NCBI GenBank assembly: GCA_017626395.1
Contig: JAGAIU010000078.1
Coordinates: 1-64,000, forward strand
DNA length: 64,000 nucleotides
Direction: 5' to 3'
Source of the DNA: Clostridia bacterium
GTDB lineage: Bacteria > Bacillota > Clostridia > TANB77 > CAG-465
The translations under genes were made by a program, and so were the position numbers. Within the stretch, counting starts at the first letter, position 1; each line of letters starts with the position of its first letter. Positions 1-8,013 of this stretch are shown in pieces. The notes below the pieces were generated by a model that ran no database searches, had not been told where the DNA came from, and saw nothing but the letters and a program-made list of their open reading frames with translations.

Positions 1-467
1 GCAATAGTTGTTAATGCTGCAATTGAAGAAAATGGATTAAAGAACATTATAAGTCCAAACACTAAATGTAAAATTGAACTAATTAATACTATTGACCATG
101 CTGGTGAAGATGCAGACTTTAAGTTGAATGCAAATTGGAATTTTACTATAAATTGAAGTATTAACCATGCTCCAATAATTATTCCAAGGAATTCATTTAA
201 TATTGATGGGTTAAATATAAATACTAAACCAATTATTGTAAATATTGTACCTTGTATTAACTCTGTACTTATAGTCTTAAATTCTTTATTGGCAGTAAAA
301 TATGAAACCATGTGTACTATACCCGTTAATGCTAAAGCAACACCTATAATTCTTACCATGAAATTTAATGAAGCTTCAGGCTTAAATATTAAAAATAATG
401 AAAATATTATAAGTAGTATAGATGTAGCAATAGACATCTTAGAAAATTTCTTTATTTTGTCTATCAT
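1..467 (-). CDS. HdeD/DUF308-like small membrane protein (3' end outside window)
   Basis: The reverse strand is open from an ATG at 467 to the window edge, so the C-terminus is missing. An AGGAGG-type ribosome binding site lies just upstream of the ATG. The visible ~155 residues are mostly hydrophobic: about five to six membrane helices joined by short polar turns, with the repeated pattern of a helix followed by 'IFKPEAS', 'IFNPSI' or 'FFNPFSS'. Repeats of a helix ending in (F)xP are typical of the DUF308/HdeD family of short polytopic proteins. The molecular function of Firmicute members is not established. It is divergent from nadK. The family call is from pattern only. Confidence 0.6.
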   Translation of the reverse strand, partial: MIDKIKKFSKMSIATSILLIIFSLFLIFKPEASLNFMVRIIGVALALTGIVHMVSYFTANKEFKTISTELIQGTIFTIIGLVFIFNPSILNEFLGIIIGAWLILQFIVKFQFAFNLKSASSPAWSIVLISSILHLVFGLIMFFNPFSSIAALTTI

Positions 468-522
468 ATTGTATACCTCCTAGTTAGTGAAATGTTATCA
501 TATATGTTTAAAATAATCAATA

Positions 523-551
523 TTGAAAAAGTGTCAATTCTGTGATAAAAT
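523..551 (+). promoter_or_regulatory. Sigma-A promoter upstream of nadK
   Basis: TTGAAA (523-528) and TAAAAT (546-551) are separated by 17 bases, about 55 bases ahead of the nadK start. Both boxes are one mismatch from consensus. Confidence 0.55.
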
Positions 552-606
552 ACGCATATATTTAGAATATATAATCTACTAATTAATATTAATGGAGGTG
601 ATGCAC

Positions 607-1416
607 ATGAATATAAAGATAGTGTGTAATGATAATAGCAAAATACAAGCTAGAATTATCAAACATAAATTAGTAGAAAATGGTTTTAAAATTGTACAAG
701 AAAATCCAGATTTTGTTTTCATAATAGGTGGTGACGGTACATTTTTAAGAGCATTACGAGAAATTAATTATTCTCGCTATCCCGTGTATGTGTGTATCAA
801 TAGTGGAACACTTGGATATCTTCAAGATATATCATGTGCACAAGTGGATAGATTAATTACATTTTTAAAGAAAAATACTACTAAACTAAACGACAAAAAT
901 ATCAATAAAATGGCACTTGCTAAAATTAAATATTTTTATGCAGATGGCTCTGTAAAGATAGATAATGCTATAAATGAACTACAGCTTTCTGGTAAAAAAT
1001 ATCATAAAATGCAGTTTTATTTGTCTGACTGTATAGAGTTTAAACAAAAAGTTGTATCGTCTGGAATTATATTATCTACTCCTTATGGTTCAACAGCATA
1101 TAATAAAAGCTTAGGTGGACCAGTTTTCTGTCAAGGTGTAAATGCAATATGTTCTACTTTAATAGCTCCAATTCAAAATAGCAAAACAGAAGATTATATC
1201 TTAAATTCGCTTATAGGAAATAAATTTAGTATAGAAATTTTATCTGATACAAATGATATAGATGTAATAATTGATGGGCAAGATATACAAATAGATTTAA
1301 AAGATATTTGTAGAATAGAAGTAGAAATAGATGAAGACTATATTTATAAACTAAATATGGATAATAAAAGCTATAGTAGAAATTTACTTGAAAAAATGTT
1401 AAAAAGTAACTCTTAA
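607..1416 (+). CDS. nadK: NAD kinase
   Basis: A 269-residue protein with the NAD kinase signature: GGDGTFLRAL at residues 41-50 (the GGDG ATP/NAD loop with catalytic Asp), a SGTLGYL segment, an NE motif in NAINELQLSG, the glycine-rich STPYGSTAYNKSLGG stretch and a late DGQ. The enzyme phosphorylates the 2'-hydroxyl of NAD to give cytosolic NADP. Three in-frame ATGs lie close together (592, 601, 607). The third is chosen because GGAGGTG at 594-600 is correctly spaced only for it. Length is usual for the Firmicute family. The gene is a single unit with its own promoter and terminator. Confidence 0.93.
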   Translation: MNIKIVCNDNSKIQARIIKHKLVENGFKIVQENPDFVFIIGGDGTFLRALREINYSRYPVYVCINSGTLGYLQDISCAQVDRLITFLKKNTTKLNDKNINKMALAKIKYFYADGSVKIDNAINELQLSGKKYHKMQFYLSDCIEFKQKVVSSGIILSTPYGSTAYNKSLGGPVFCQGVNAICSTLIAPIQNSKTEDYILNSLIGNKFSIEILSDTNDIDVIIDGQDIQIDLKDICRIEVEIDEDYIYKLNMDNKSYSRNLLEKMLKSNS

Positions 1417-1441
1417 TATTTAAATTAAGAGTTATTTTTTT
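1408..1441 (+). terminator. Intrinsic terminator of nadK
   Basis: A perfect 10-bp stem (1408-1417 with 1424-1433) is followed by a seven-T run. The 5' arm overlaps the nadK stop codon. Confidence 0.85.
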
Positions 1442-1496
1442 GCATATAATAAATATAAAATTAAATTTATAAAATTGTGTTAATATAGCACTATCG

Positions 1497-1525
1497 TTGA
1501 CTTTAAAAGTTAAATGTGATAATAT
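1497..1525 (+). promoter_or_regulatory. Sigma-A promoter of the phosphatase-rpiB-tagO operon
   Basis: TTGACT (1497-1502), a 17-base spacer and TAATAT (1520-1525) precede the gene at 1556, whose ribosome binding site is GGGAGG. Confidence 0.55.
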
Positions 1526-1555
1526 ATTTTCGAGATATTATGGGAGGATGTTTTT

Positions 1556-2011
1556 ATGAAAAGAATTATGTTTGTATGCACTGGTAATATTTGTAGAAGT
1601 GCGATGGCTCATCATTATATGCAAAAGAGATTATATGACTTAAAAAGAGAAAATGAAATTGAAGTTTCATCATGTGGAACTAATGCTGTTTCTGGTGAAA
1701 GATCTACTACTAATGCAATAAACGTAATGAAAAAATATGATGTTGATATGGTACTACATAAAGCTACAAATATTTTTGATATAGACATAGAAAATTATGA
1801 CTTAATATTTTGTATGACTGGTCAGCACAAAAACAACATATTAACATATTTTCCAAAATTAAAAGACAAAGTTTTCACACTAAAAGAATATGTTTTAGAA
1901 GATGTAAAAAATATAGATATAGACGATCCATGGGGATATAGTATAGAAATATATGACTCATGTTCTAATGAAATTGTTAATTGTGTGGATAAACTTCTAG
2001 AGAAAATATAA
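1556..2011 (+). CDS. Low-molecular-weight protein tyrosine phosphatase family protein (YwlE position)
   Basis: A 151-residue cytosolic phosphatase. The P-loop VCTGNICRS gives nucleophile Cys8 and Arg14, and a DDPWG segment near residue 122 supplies the general-acid Asp. It is followed directly by rpiB, the arrangement of ywlE-ywlF in Bacillus, where YwlE is a protein-arginine phosphatase. In YwlE the residue between Asn and Cys of the loop is Thr, and it selects phosphoarginine. Here that residue is Ile (position 12), as in tyrosine-type enzymes. Family assignment is firm, but substrate (phosphotyrosine or phosphoarginine) is uncertain. It is the first gene of an operon with rpiB and the TagO-like gene. 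Confidence 0.85.
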   Translation: MKRIMFVCTGNICRSAMAHHYMQKRLYDLKRENEIEVSSCGTNAVSGERSTTNAINVMKKYDVDMVLHKATNIFDIDIENYDLIFCMTGQHKNNILTYFPKLKDKVFTLKEYVLEDVKNIDIDDPWGYSIEIYDSCSNEIVNCVDKLLEKI

Positions 2012-2024
2012 AGGAAGTGGATGT

Positions 2025-2492
2025 ATGATAGTAATAGGATCTGATCACACAGGTATAGAACTAAAAAAGAATATAATTAAGCACTTACAAGAAAATAATA
2101 TAGATGTTATAGATGTAACTAATTTTGAAGACCAATCAGGAGATGATTATCCAGATATTGCATATATAATTAGCAAAAGTGTTTTAGAAAATAATTGTCT
2201 TGGAATTGCAATTTGTGGTACAGGAATTGGTATTTCTATTGCATGCAACAAAGTAAACGGAATAAGAGCTGCTGTTTGTACAGAAAAATATATGGCACAA
2301 ATGACAAGAATGGATAACGATGCTAATATACTTTGTTTAGGTGCGAGACTTGGAAATACTGATGCACTTGAAATAGTAGATACTTTCATTAAAACAGATT
2401 TTGCAGGTGGAAGACATCAAAGAAGAGTAGATAAAATATCTAAAATTGAAAAATGTGAAAAGGATGGTGTAATATATGGCGATAGTATATAG
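2025..2492 (+). CDS. rpiB: Ribose-5-phosphate isomerase B
   Basis: A 155-residue RpiB/LacAB family enzyme interconverting ribose 5-phosphate and ribulose 5-phosphate in the pentose phosphate pathway. The N-terminal GSDHTG carries the family Asp and His, AICGTGIGIS carries the catalytic Cys and phosphate loop, and GARLGN and RHQRRV supply further substrate contacts. It starts 13 bases after the phosphatase stop, and its last 17 bases overlap the next gene, so the three are probably co-translated. Length is typical. Confidence 0.93.
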   Translation: MIVIGSDHTGIELKKNIIKHLQENNIDVIDVTNFEDQSGDDYPDIAYIISKSVLENNCLGIAICGTGIGISIACNKVNGIRAAVCTEKYMAQMTRMDNDANILCLGARLGNTDALEIVDTFIKTDFAGGRHQRRVDKISKIEKCEKDGVIYGDSI

Positions 2493-3546
2493 TGTAACGG
2501 TTATAGCTTTTGCTTGTTGCTTTATTTTAACACCGTTTGTAATATCTATGTGTAGGAAGAAAGGTCTTGTAGATGTACCTAAAGATAGTAGAAGAGTACA
2601 CTCTAAGCCAATGCCTAGATGTGGTGGAATAGCAATATTTACAGCTTCTATGGTTGCGCTTGCAGCATATTATTTTTTAACTAAAGATGTTCCATCGATT
2701 GCATTTAATACACAGTTTTGGGGATATTTGATAGGTGCAATATTAATATTTACAATGGGAATTATAGATGATATATTTACACTTAAAGCAAGATTTAAAG
2801 CAATATTTGAATTTGCAGCAATATTTATTGTTTTTGCATTTGGAATAAGAATAGAAAATATTGGTACTTTACAGTTAGGATATTTTTCATTACCAGTAAC
2901 ATTCTTATGGATAATTACTGTATTAAATGCAATGAACTTAATTGATGGATTAGATGGACTTGCAGCAGGTATAACATCAATTTCAGCATTGTCGTTATTA
3001 ATGTTGTTTATATCTACTTCTGCAAGTTTAGAAGCAATTATAATAACAGCAGCAATAGTTGGTGCTGGAATTGGATTTTTACCATATAACTTCAATCCGG
3101 CTAAAACATTTATGGGCGACTGTAGTTCTAACTTTTTAGGATTTACAATGGCATGTGTAACCATTTTAGGATTCTCAAGAGGATATACAGCTGTTGAATA
3201 TTTATCACCAGTATTAATACTAGGAGTACCTATTTTTGATACTGTGTTTGCTATGGTAAGAAGAGCAATAAAGAGAAAACCATTATTTGCTCCAGATGGT
3301 GGGCATGTACATCATAGATTAATTAAAGCTGGCTTTACACAAAGACAAGCAGTATTAATTCTTTATACAATTACTAGTACACTATGCATAATAGCAGTTG
3401 CATTAATAACTCAAGATTTATGGAAGCTTGCATTACTAATCGGAATGGCTACAATGTTCATAGTATTATGGATTGCTAGTATGGTAAAAAATAAAGATTC
3501 AAAAGATCAAACAGTAAGTAGCAATTTTAAAGTTAAAAATACTTAG
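2476..3546 (+). CDS. tagO: Undecaprenyl-phosphate GlcNAc-1-phosphate transferase (TagO/WecA type)
   Basis: A 356-residue polytopic membrane protein of the MraY/WecA superfamily with roughly ten or eleven hydrophobic helices. Family motifs in order are the RVHSKPMPRCGG cytoplasmic loop, the acidic MGIIDD loop, NAMNLIDGLDGLAAG, MGDCSSNFLGF and the C-terminal GGHVHHRL that separates TagO/WecA enzymes from MraY. It would transfer GlcNAc-1-phosphate to undecaprenyl phosphate, starting teichoic acid or surface glycan synthesis on the inner membrane face. It overlaps rpiB by 17 bases. A purine-rich ribosome binding site lies inside the rpiB 3' end. Confidence 0.88.
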   Translation: MAIVYSVTVIAFACCFILTPFVISMCRKKGLVDVPKDSRRVHSKPMPRCGGIAIFTASMVALAAYYFLTKDVPSIAFNTQFWGYLIGAILIFTMGIIDDIFTLKARFKAIFEFAAIFIVFAFGIRIENIGTLQLGYFSLPVTFLWIITVLNAMNLIDGLDGLAAGITSISALSLLMLFISTSASLEAIIITAAIVGAGIGFLPYNFNPAKTFMGDCSSNFLGFTMACVTILGFSRGYTAVEYLSPVLILGVPIFDTVFAMVRRAIKRKPLFAPDGGHVHHRLIKAGFTQRQAVLILYTITSTLCIIAVALITQDLWKLALLIGMATMFIVLWIASMVKNKDSKDQTVSSNFKVKNT

Positions 3547-3584
3547 AATTGGCATATAATATAAATGAAGGGAGATAATATATA

Positions 3585-4028
3585 ATGAAAGAACAATTAT
3601 TACAAGATTTAAAAGAGGCTATGAAAGAAAAGGATATTCTTAAAAAAGATACAATTACTATGTTAAGAGCAGCAATACTTCAAGTTGAAAAAGATTCACA
3701 AAAAGTATTAAATGACGATGAAATGTCAGCAATAGTTGCTAAAGAAGTAAAAAAGAGAAAAGAATCTGTTAAAGAATATGAAGATGCAGGAAGAGAAGAT
3801 ATAGCAACAAACTTAAAAAGAGAAATAGAAATATTATCTAAATACTTACCAGAACAATTATCTGAAGAAGAAATTGCTAAAATGGTAGAAGAAGCTATAG
3901 CTGAATCTAGTGCTACATCACCAAAAGACATGGGAAAAGTAATGTCAATATTAAGACCAAAAACAGCTGGTAAAGCTGATGGAAAACTAGTAAGTGATAT
4001 AGTAAAAGAAAAGCTTGCTAATATGTAG
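3585..4028 (+). CDS. yqeY: GatB/YqeY domain protein
   Basis: A 147-residue, highly charged, mostly helical protein matching stand-alone YqeY throughout. The N-terminal MLRAAI segment and the mid-protein KYLPEQLSEEEI are recognisable, as is the C-terminal KDMGKVMSIL and TAGKADGKLVSDIVKEKL. YqeY resembles the tail domain of the GatB amidotransferase subunit; a role in tRNA biology is presumed but not proven. It has a good ribosome binding site and its own weak terminator. Confidence 0.9.
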   Translation: MKEQLLQDLKEAMKEKDILKKDTITMLRAAILQVEKDSQKVLNDDEMSAIVAKEVKKRKESVKEYEDAGREDIATNLKREIEILSKYLPEQLSEEEIAKMVEEAIAESSATSPKDMGKVMSILRPKTAGKADGKLVSDIVKEKLANM

Positions 4029-4033
4029 AAATT

Positions 4034-4059
4034 AAGCCAAGTTAAGTCTTGGCTTTCTT
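4034..4059 (+). terminator. Hairpin after yqeY
   Basis: An 8-bp stem (4034-4041 with 4048-4055) is followed by an interrupted T run. Termination may be partial, with read-through into the peptidase pair at 4080. Confidence 0.6.
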
Positions 4060-4079
4060 TATTGTAAAGGAGAGATATA

Positions 4080-5324
4080 ATGAAAATATATAAGATTAAT
4101 AACGAGAAATTTAAAAGCATATATATGTCATATAATTTTACTATAGATATTAATGACACAAAATATTTTTCATATTATGCTGTACTTGCTTCATTAATGG
4201 CAAAAAGTTCTCAAAAATATGCTACACAAAAAGAAATAGAAAAGTATTTAAATTCCCTATATGGTGCTAGTTTTGATGTGAATATTGAAAAGTTAGGAGA
4301 TTTATATAATTTAGAATTTAGAATAGAATTTATAAACAAAAAGTTTTTACCAAATAATGAAGAACTATTAGAAAAAATTCTAAATTTCTTAGAAGAAATG
4401 ATATATAATCCTGCAGATTGGACAATAGATAATATTGATAGAGAAAAACAATTTATTTTAGAGAGAATAAATGAAAGAAAAGATGAAAAATTAAAATATG
4501 GAGTGCAAAGAGCAGAAGAACTACTATGCCAAGGTGAACCATTTGGAACATTTTTATATGGTGAAAAAGAAGTAGTAGAAAATATAGCTTTAGAAGATAT
4601 AAAAACTGCATATTCTGAACTAATAAAAAACTGTGTAACTGTTATTATATCTGGAAATTTAGATGAATATTCAGATATAGAAGAAAAAATAGAATCTAAA
4701 TTTGCTAGTCATATTTTAAATGATATTAAGGTTCAAGAGTTACAATATAACAATAATACAGGAAAAGAATTTAAATATGAAGAAGTAAAAGAATATCAAG
4801 ATACAACACAAAGTGTATTATCAATGGGACTTAGAATTAACGATTGCAATGAACAAGATTTTTATGCTTTAAATCTATATAATGCTATTTTAGGTGTAAC
4901 ACCTTCTTCTAAATTATTCCAAAATGTAAGAGAAAAAGAATCTCTAGCATATACTGTAAGATCTAGATATTATAGATTTAAAAATATTTTAGTTATTTTT
5001 GCGGGTATTAATAAAGAAAATTATGAAAAAGCTGTTGCAGTTATTAAAGAGCAACTAGAAGATATGAAAAATGGTAATATAACAGATGTTGAATTTAACA
5101 GTGCAAAAGATAGTTTACTTGCAGATTTATTAGAATGGAATGACTCAAAAGTAGCTATGGAAAAAATGAAATTATCTAATTTGATTGCTTTTAAAGATGA
5201 AAATATTACTATAGATATGATGAGAGAAAAAATTCAAAATGTTACTTTAGAAGATGTAATTAAAGTAGCAAATAAAGTAAAACTGGAAAAAATCTTTATA
5301 CTTGGAGGTGAAGATAATGTATAA
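4080..5324 (+). CDS. yfmF: M16-family peptidase-like protein YfmF (inactive partner)
   Basis: A 414-residue M16 (insulinase-like) homologue. It has the two-lobed layout, with an early AKSSQKYATQKEIEKYLNSL region where active members carry HxxEH, but no such zinc motif is present. The Firmicute pair YfmF/YfmH is organised this way, with one partner lacking the zinc site. In Bacillus the pair is linked to 5-aminopentanol modification of elongation factor P. The gene overlaps the next by eight bases, consistent with a heteromeric pair. Function here is by family. Confidence 0.82.
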   Translation: MKIYKINNEKFKSIYMSYNFTIDINDTKYFSYYAVLASLMAKSSQKYATQKEIEKYLNSLYGASFDVNIEKLGDLYNLEFRIEFINKKFLPNNEELLEKILNFLEEMIYNPADWTIDNIDREKQFILERINERKDEKLKYGVQRAEELLCQGEPFGTFLYGEKEVVENIALEDIKTAYSELIKNCVTVIISGNLDEYSDIEEKIESKFASHILNDIKVQELQYNNNTGKEFKYEEVKEYQDTTQSVLSMGLRINDCNEQDFYALNLYNAILGVTPSSKLFQNVREKESLAYTVRSRYYRFKNILVIFAGINKENYEKAVAVIKEQLEDMKNGNITDVEFNSAKDSLLADLLEWNDSKVAMEKMKLSNLIAFKDENITIDMMREKIQNVTLEDVIKVANKVKLEKIFILGGEDNV

Positions 5325-6603
5325 AATTACTGTAGAACATTCACAAGAATTAGATGAAAGTACATTTAGTACTACTTTATCTAATGGATTAAAGGTTTTT
5401 ATTTGCAAGAAAAAGAACTTCTCTAAAAAAATAGGGATGTTTGGTACAAAATATGGTTCTGTTATAAATGATTTTATAGATATAACAACTGGAGAGAGAA
5501 CTAAAGTACCTGATGGTATAGCTCACTTTTTAGAGCATAAATTATTTGAAAAAGAAGGAGCTAATGCTTTAGATTTATTTTCTAAAATGGGAGTATCTTC
5601 AAATGCATATACTTCATTTGATCAAACAGTATACTTTTTTGAAACTTCAGAAAAATTTGAAGAGTCAATAGCAATGCTTGTTAAATTAATTAAAGAACCA
5701 TATTTTACAGATGAAAACGTTCAAAAAGAACAAGGCATAATTGGTCAAGAAATTAGTATGTATGATGATAATCCAAACTTCATGGTGTACTTTAATGCAT
5801 TAAGAGCGATGTACCAAAAAAATCCTGTAAGAATAGATATAGCGGGTACAATAGAATCTATATCACATATAACTAAAGAAATGCTTTATACTTGTTATAA
5901 CACTTTCTATAGCCCACAAAATATGTTCTTTTTAGTTGTTGGTGATGTTGATGTTGAAAAAACAATAGATATAATAGAAGAAAATATAAAAAAATATGGA
6001 AACAATGTACCAAACACGGAAATAACAACATTTATGGAGGAAGAGCCTAAAGAAATAACACAAAAAGAAATAGTACAAAAAATGGATATATATTTACCAC
6101 AACTTTGCATTGGATATAAATTAGATTTAGCGGATGGAAAAAACATAGTAAAAAATGAATGTATAGTAAGTATATTATCAGATATGTATTTTTCAAAATT
6201 ATCATATTTCTTTGAAAAAGAATATAATGAAGGAAAAGTTAATGATAGTATAGATATGCAATATGAAGGAAGCGATTCTTTTTCGCATGTTATTATATCT
6301 ACTACTGCAGTAAATATTGATGAGGTAGAAAAAGATATATTAGAATATATTAATAAAATAAAGAATGAGCCTATAGATAAAGAACTATTCGAAATTATCA
6401 AAAGAAAGAAAATAGGTGAAATGATACTAGCATCAGATAGTTTAAATATAAGCTATAGAAGAATAATTGATTCTATTTTAAATGATGTAGATGTATATAC
6501 AGATATGGAAATGCTAAAATCAATAACTCCAGAAGATTTACAAGAATTTTTAGCACAGTTAAATGATGAAAATCAAGTTTCATCAAAAATAATAGCTAAA
6601 TAG
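5317..6603 (+). CDS. yfmH: M16-family zinc peptidase YfmH
   Basis: A 428-residue M16 peptidase with an intact inverted zinc motif HFLEH at residues 70-74 and the following SNAYTSFDQTVYFFE region. The start at 5317 is chosen over an upstream in-frame TTG at 5302 because GGAGGTG (5304-5310) sits six bases before this ATG. The gene overlaps yfmF by eight bases. The M16 partners are expected to form a clam-shell; the pair is associated with EF-P modification in Bacillus. No EF-P gene is in this window. Confidence 0.86.
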   Translation: MYKITVEHSQELDESTFSTTLSNGLKVFICKKKNFSKKIGMFGTKYGSVINDFIDITTGERTKVPDGIAHFLEHKLFEKEGANALDLFSKMGVSSNAYTSFDQTVYFFETSEKFEESIAMLVKLIKEPYFTDENVQKEQGIIGQEISMYDDNPNFMVYFNALRAMYQKNPVRIDIAGTIESISHITKEMLYTCYNTFYSPQNMFFLVVGDVDVEKTIDIIEENIKKYGNNVPNTEITTFMEEEPKEITQKEIVQKMDIYLPQLCIGYKLDLADGKNIVKNECIVSILSDMYFSKLSYFFEKEYNEGKVNDSIDMQYEGSDSFSHVIISTTAVNIDEVEKDILEYINKIKNEPIDKELFEIIKRKKIGEMILASDSLNISYRRIIDSILNDVDVYTDMEMLKSITPEDLQEFLAQLNDENQVSSKIIAK

Positions 6604-6676
6604 TTCGAAAATAAGTTTAGCAATAATAAAATACCTCATTATACATACACTATTTTTATACATATGTAAATTAAAA

Positions 6677-6741
6677 TGTCGAAACTTGCGACGAAATGTA
6701 CCTTTGAAAATCTTGACTATACAAAAGACAAATGGTATAAA
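6677..6741 (+). promoter_or_regulatory. Promoter with Spo0A-box-like repeats upstream of the Spo0E-like gene
   Basis: TTGACT (6713-6718), 17 bases, TATAAA (6736-6741). Upstream lie TGTCGAA (6677-6683), an exact Spo0A-box core, and GACGAA (6690-6695) twelve bases later. The element from 6678 matches the one from 7919 at the same 35-base distance to the -35 box. Confidence 0.65.
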
Positions 6742-6766
6742 TATGTAAAAAAAAGAGGAGATGTGT

Positions 6767-6916
6767 ATGATAATAGGAGAAATTGAAAAATTAAAACAAA
6801 GATTAGATAAAGAAATTGAGCAAGATTTACCATATGAACAAATCTTAAAAACAAGTAAAGAAATAGATGAACTATTAGCTTTATACTATTTAGAAAAGGT
6901 TAAAGACATCACTTAA
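6767..6916 (+). CDS. Spo0E-like small regulatory protein
   Basis: A 49-residue helical protein starting MIIGEIEKLKQRLDKE and containing LKTSKEIDELLALYY. The pattern of an N-terminal amphipathic helix, then S-x-x-(L/I)-D in the second helix, is that of the Spo0E family, whose members dephosphorylate Spo0A~P (SQELD motif; here SKEID). The start follows GAGGAG by about six bases. It ends inside the 3' end of the opposite-strand gene (27 bases of overlap). The promoter carries Spo0A-box-like sites, so feedback on Spo0A is plausible. The Spo0E call rests on a short motif. Confidence 0.62.
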   Translation: MIIGEIEKLKQRLDKEIEQDLPYEQILKTSKEIDELLALYYLEKVKDIT

Positions 6917-7315
6917 ATTTACATTTAATAGTATTAGTCCTAATATAATTATTAAAGCATAATTTTCATTATAATCACGTAGTAATAGAATTATTATAGC
7001 TAGTATTATTAAATCATCAATTTCTAAGTCGAAACCTAGTATGCTAATTTTATCGCAATCAAAAGAGAATAACCTACTTTTATGATTGTTTTTTAAAGTT
7101 GGTTCTTCATGTTTCTCGCTAGAATTTGAATCATTATTAGGATAAAAATTTTGAAAAGATATTGTATCGTCATTAGATGGTACAGTATTTTTTTTTTGGA
7201 TGTTGCTGCTTTTATTAATTTCAGCTATGTTATGTATGTAAGCATTTCTTTGATAGTTATAATTTCTATTTGGCATAAAAAACGGATTGTAATTAGTATA
7301 ATACATTTTAATCAC
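6890..7315 (-). CDS. Uncharacterised protein with C-terminal membrane hairpin
   Basis: 141 residues. The first ~90 are Asn/Ser-rich and low-complexity (many N, S, Y and K), probably disordered. The C-terminal 45 consist of an acidic LEIDDLI turn and two hydrophobic stretches of about 15-18 residues separated by RDYNENYAL. It is the last of three small genes read leftward and overlaps the previous one by eight bases. I do not recognise the family. Short proteins with a disordered start and a terminal double hydrophobic helix are seen in clostridial genomes, but I cannot name a function. Confidence 0.6.
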   Translation of the reverse strand: MIKMYYTNYNPFFMPNRNYNYQRNAYIHNIAEINKSSNIQKKNTVPSNDDTISFQNFYPNNDSNSSEKHEEPTLKNNHKSRLFSFDCDKISILGFDLEIDDLIILAIIILLLRDYNENYALIIILGLILLNVNLSDVFNLF

Positions 7316-7691
7316 TACCTTTATCTTTAAAAGAATCTAATATAGATATTAAACTTAAAATAGTTAAATATTCATTAATTTTATCTTGTCGAGATTTTCT
7401 AAGAAAGGGTTTTAGAGAAAGTAATAAATCTTTTTGAGGACTGTTACTATTCATAGCACTCATTATTTTTTGAAATTTTAGTAAAAGGGTTGGATCAAAT
7501 CCAAACGTTTCTTTTGATTCTTCTTTATTATTGGCACTGTTGTTATTATTTAAAACATTTAACAAAGAAGATATATCAAATGAAGATGTAGAATTATTTT
7601 GTGATTCATTACTTTCTTCAGTAGTAGAATTCATCTTTTCTTGAATACTATTTATAAGATTATTTAAAGCATCTTTATTTTCTTCATTCAT
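7308..7691 (-). CDS. Uncharacterised small protein
   Basis: 127 residues: an acidic, Asn/Ser-rich N-terminal half and a more structured helical C-terminal third (FDPTLLLKFQKIMSAM, then LLLSLKPFLRKSRQDKINEY). No signal peptide or membrane helix is visible. It lies one base after the 51-residue gene and overlaps the membrane-hairpin gene by eight bases, so the three are translationally coupled. Function unknown. Confidence 0.6.
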   Translation of the reverse strand: MNEENKDALNNLINSIQEKMNSTTEESNESQNNSTSSFDISSLLNVLNNNNSANNKEESKETFGFDPTLLLKFQKIMSAMNSNSPQKDLLLSLKPFLRKSRQDKINEYLTILSLISILDSFKDKGSD

Positions 7692-7692
7692 A

Positions 7693-7848
7693 CTATTTTT
7701 TCTTATTTACACCTAGTAATTTAGCAATGTTGTTTAAATCGTCAGAAGACATATTCTGAACAACTCTTGTTACTTGCTCAAGTTTTTCTTTATCTAAAGA
7801 GCCTAGTATTCCCATCAATTTTTTATTTAATTCGTTATTATCATTCAT
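7693..7848 (-). CDS. Uncharacterised 51-residue protein
   Basis: A small open frame starting at the ATG at 7848 with GGAGATG seven bases upstream. The product is charged and helical (KKLMGILGSLDKEKLEQV, then SSDDLNNIAKLLG). It is first in a three-gene leftward operon and faces the Spo0A-box-like promoter at 7918-7982. The good ribosome binding site and tight spacing to the next gene support a real gene. Function unknown. Confidence 0.6.
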   Translation of the reverse strand: MNDNNELNKKLMGILGSLDKEKLEQVTRVVQNMSSDDLNNIAKLLGVNKKK

Positions 7849-7917
7849 AAAATCATCTCCTATATATTTAAATTATATGCATTAAATTTTACTTTGTGAT
7901 AAATTCTAATATACTTT

Positions 7918-7982
7918 AGTCGAAATTTGCGATGAAAAACTTGACGAAAAATATTGACCTATTTGTATAAAAATGGTATAAG
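7918..7982 (+). promoter_or_regulatory. Promoter with Spo0A-box-like repeats upstream of the TraC/VirB4-like operon
   Basis: TTGACC (7954-7959), 17 bases, TATAAG (7977-7982). Upstream are AGTCGAA (7918-7924), GATGAA (7931-7936) and TGACGAA (7942-7948) at twelve-base steps. The site at 7919 is 35 bases before the -35 box, exactly as in the promoter at 6677-6741. Both -10 boxes are also preceded by AATGG. Confidence 0.65.
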
Positions 7983-8013
7983 ATTAACACATAAAGAACA
8001 GGAGGGATGCAAA

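Noticed and set aside
289..483. A 64-codon rightward open frame
   Set aside because: It lies antisense to a clear DUF308-type membrane protein gene with a good ribosome site and has no ribosome site of its own.
2670..3164. A 164-codon leftward frame inside tagO
   Set aside because: Shadow of the conserved transferase; no ribosome site and no coherent protein features.
5907..6401. A 164-codon leftward frame within yfmH
   Set aside because: Antisense to a conserved peptidase; hydrophobic composition is an effect of AT-rich codons read backward.
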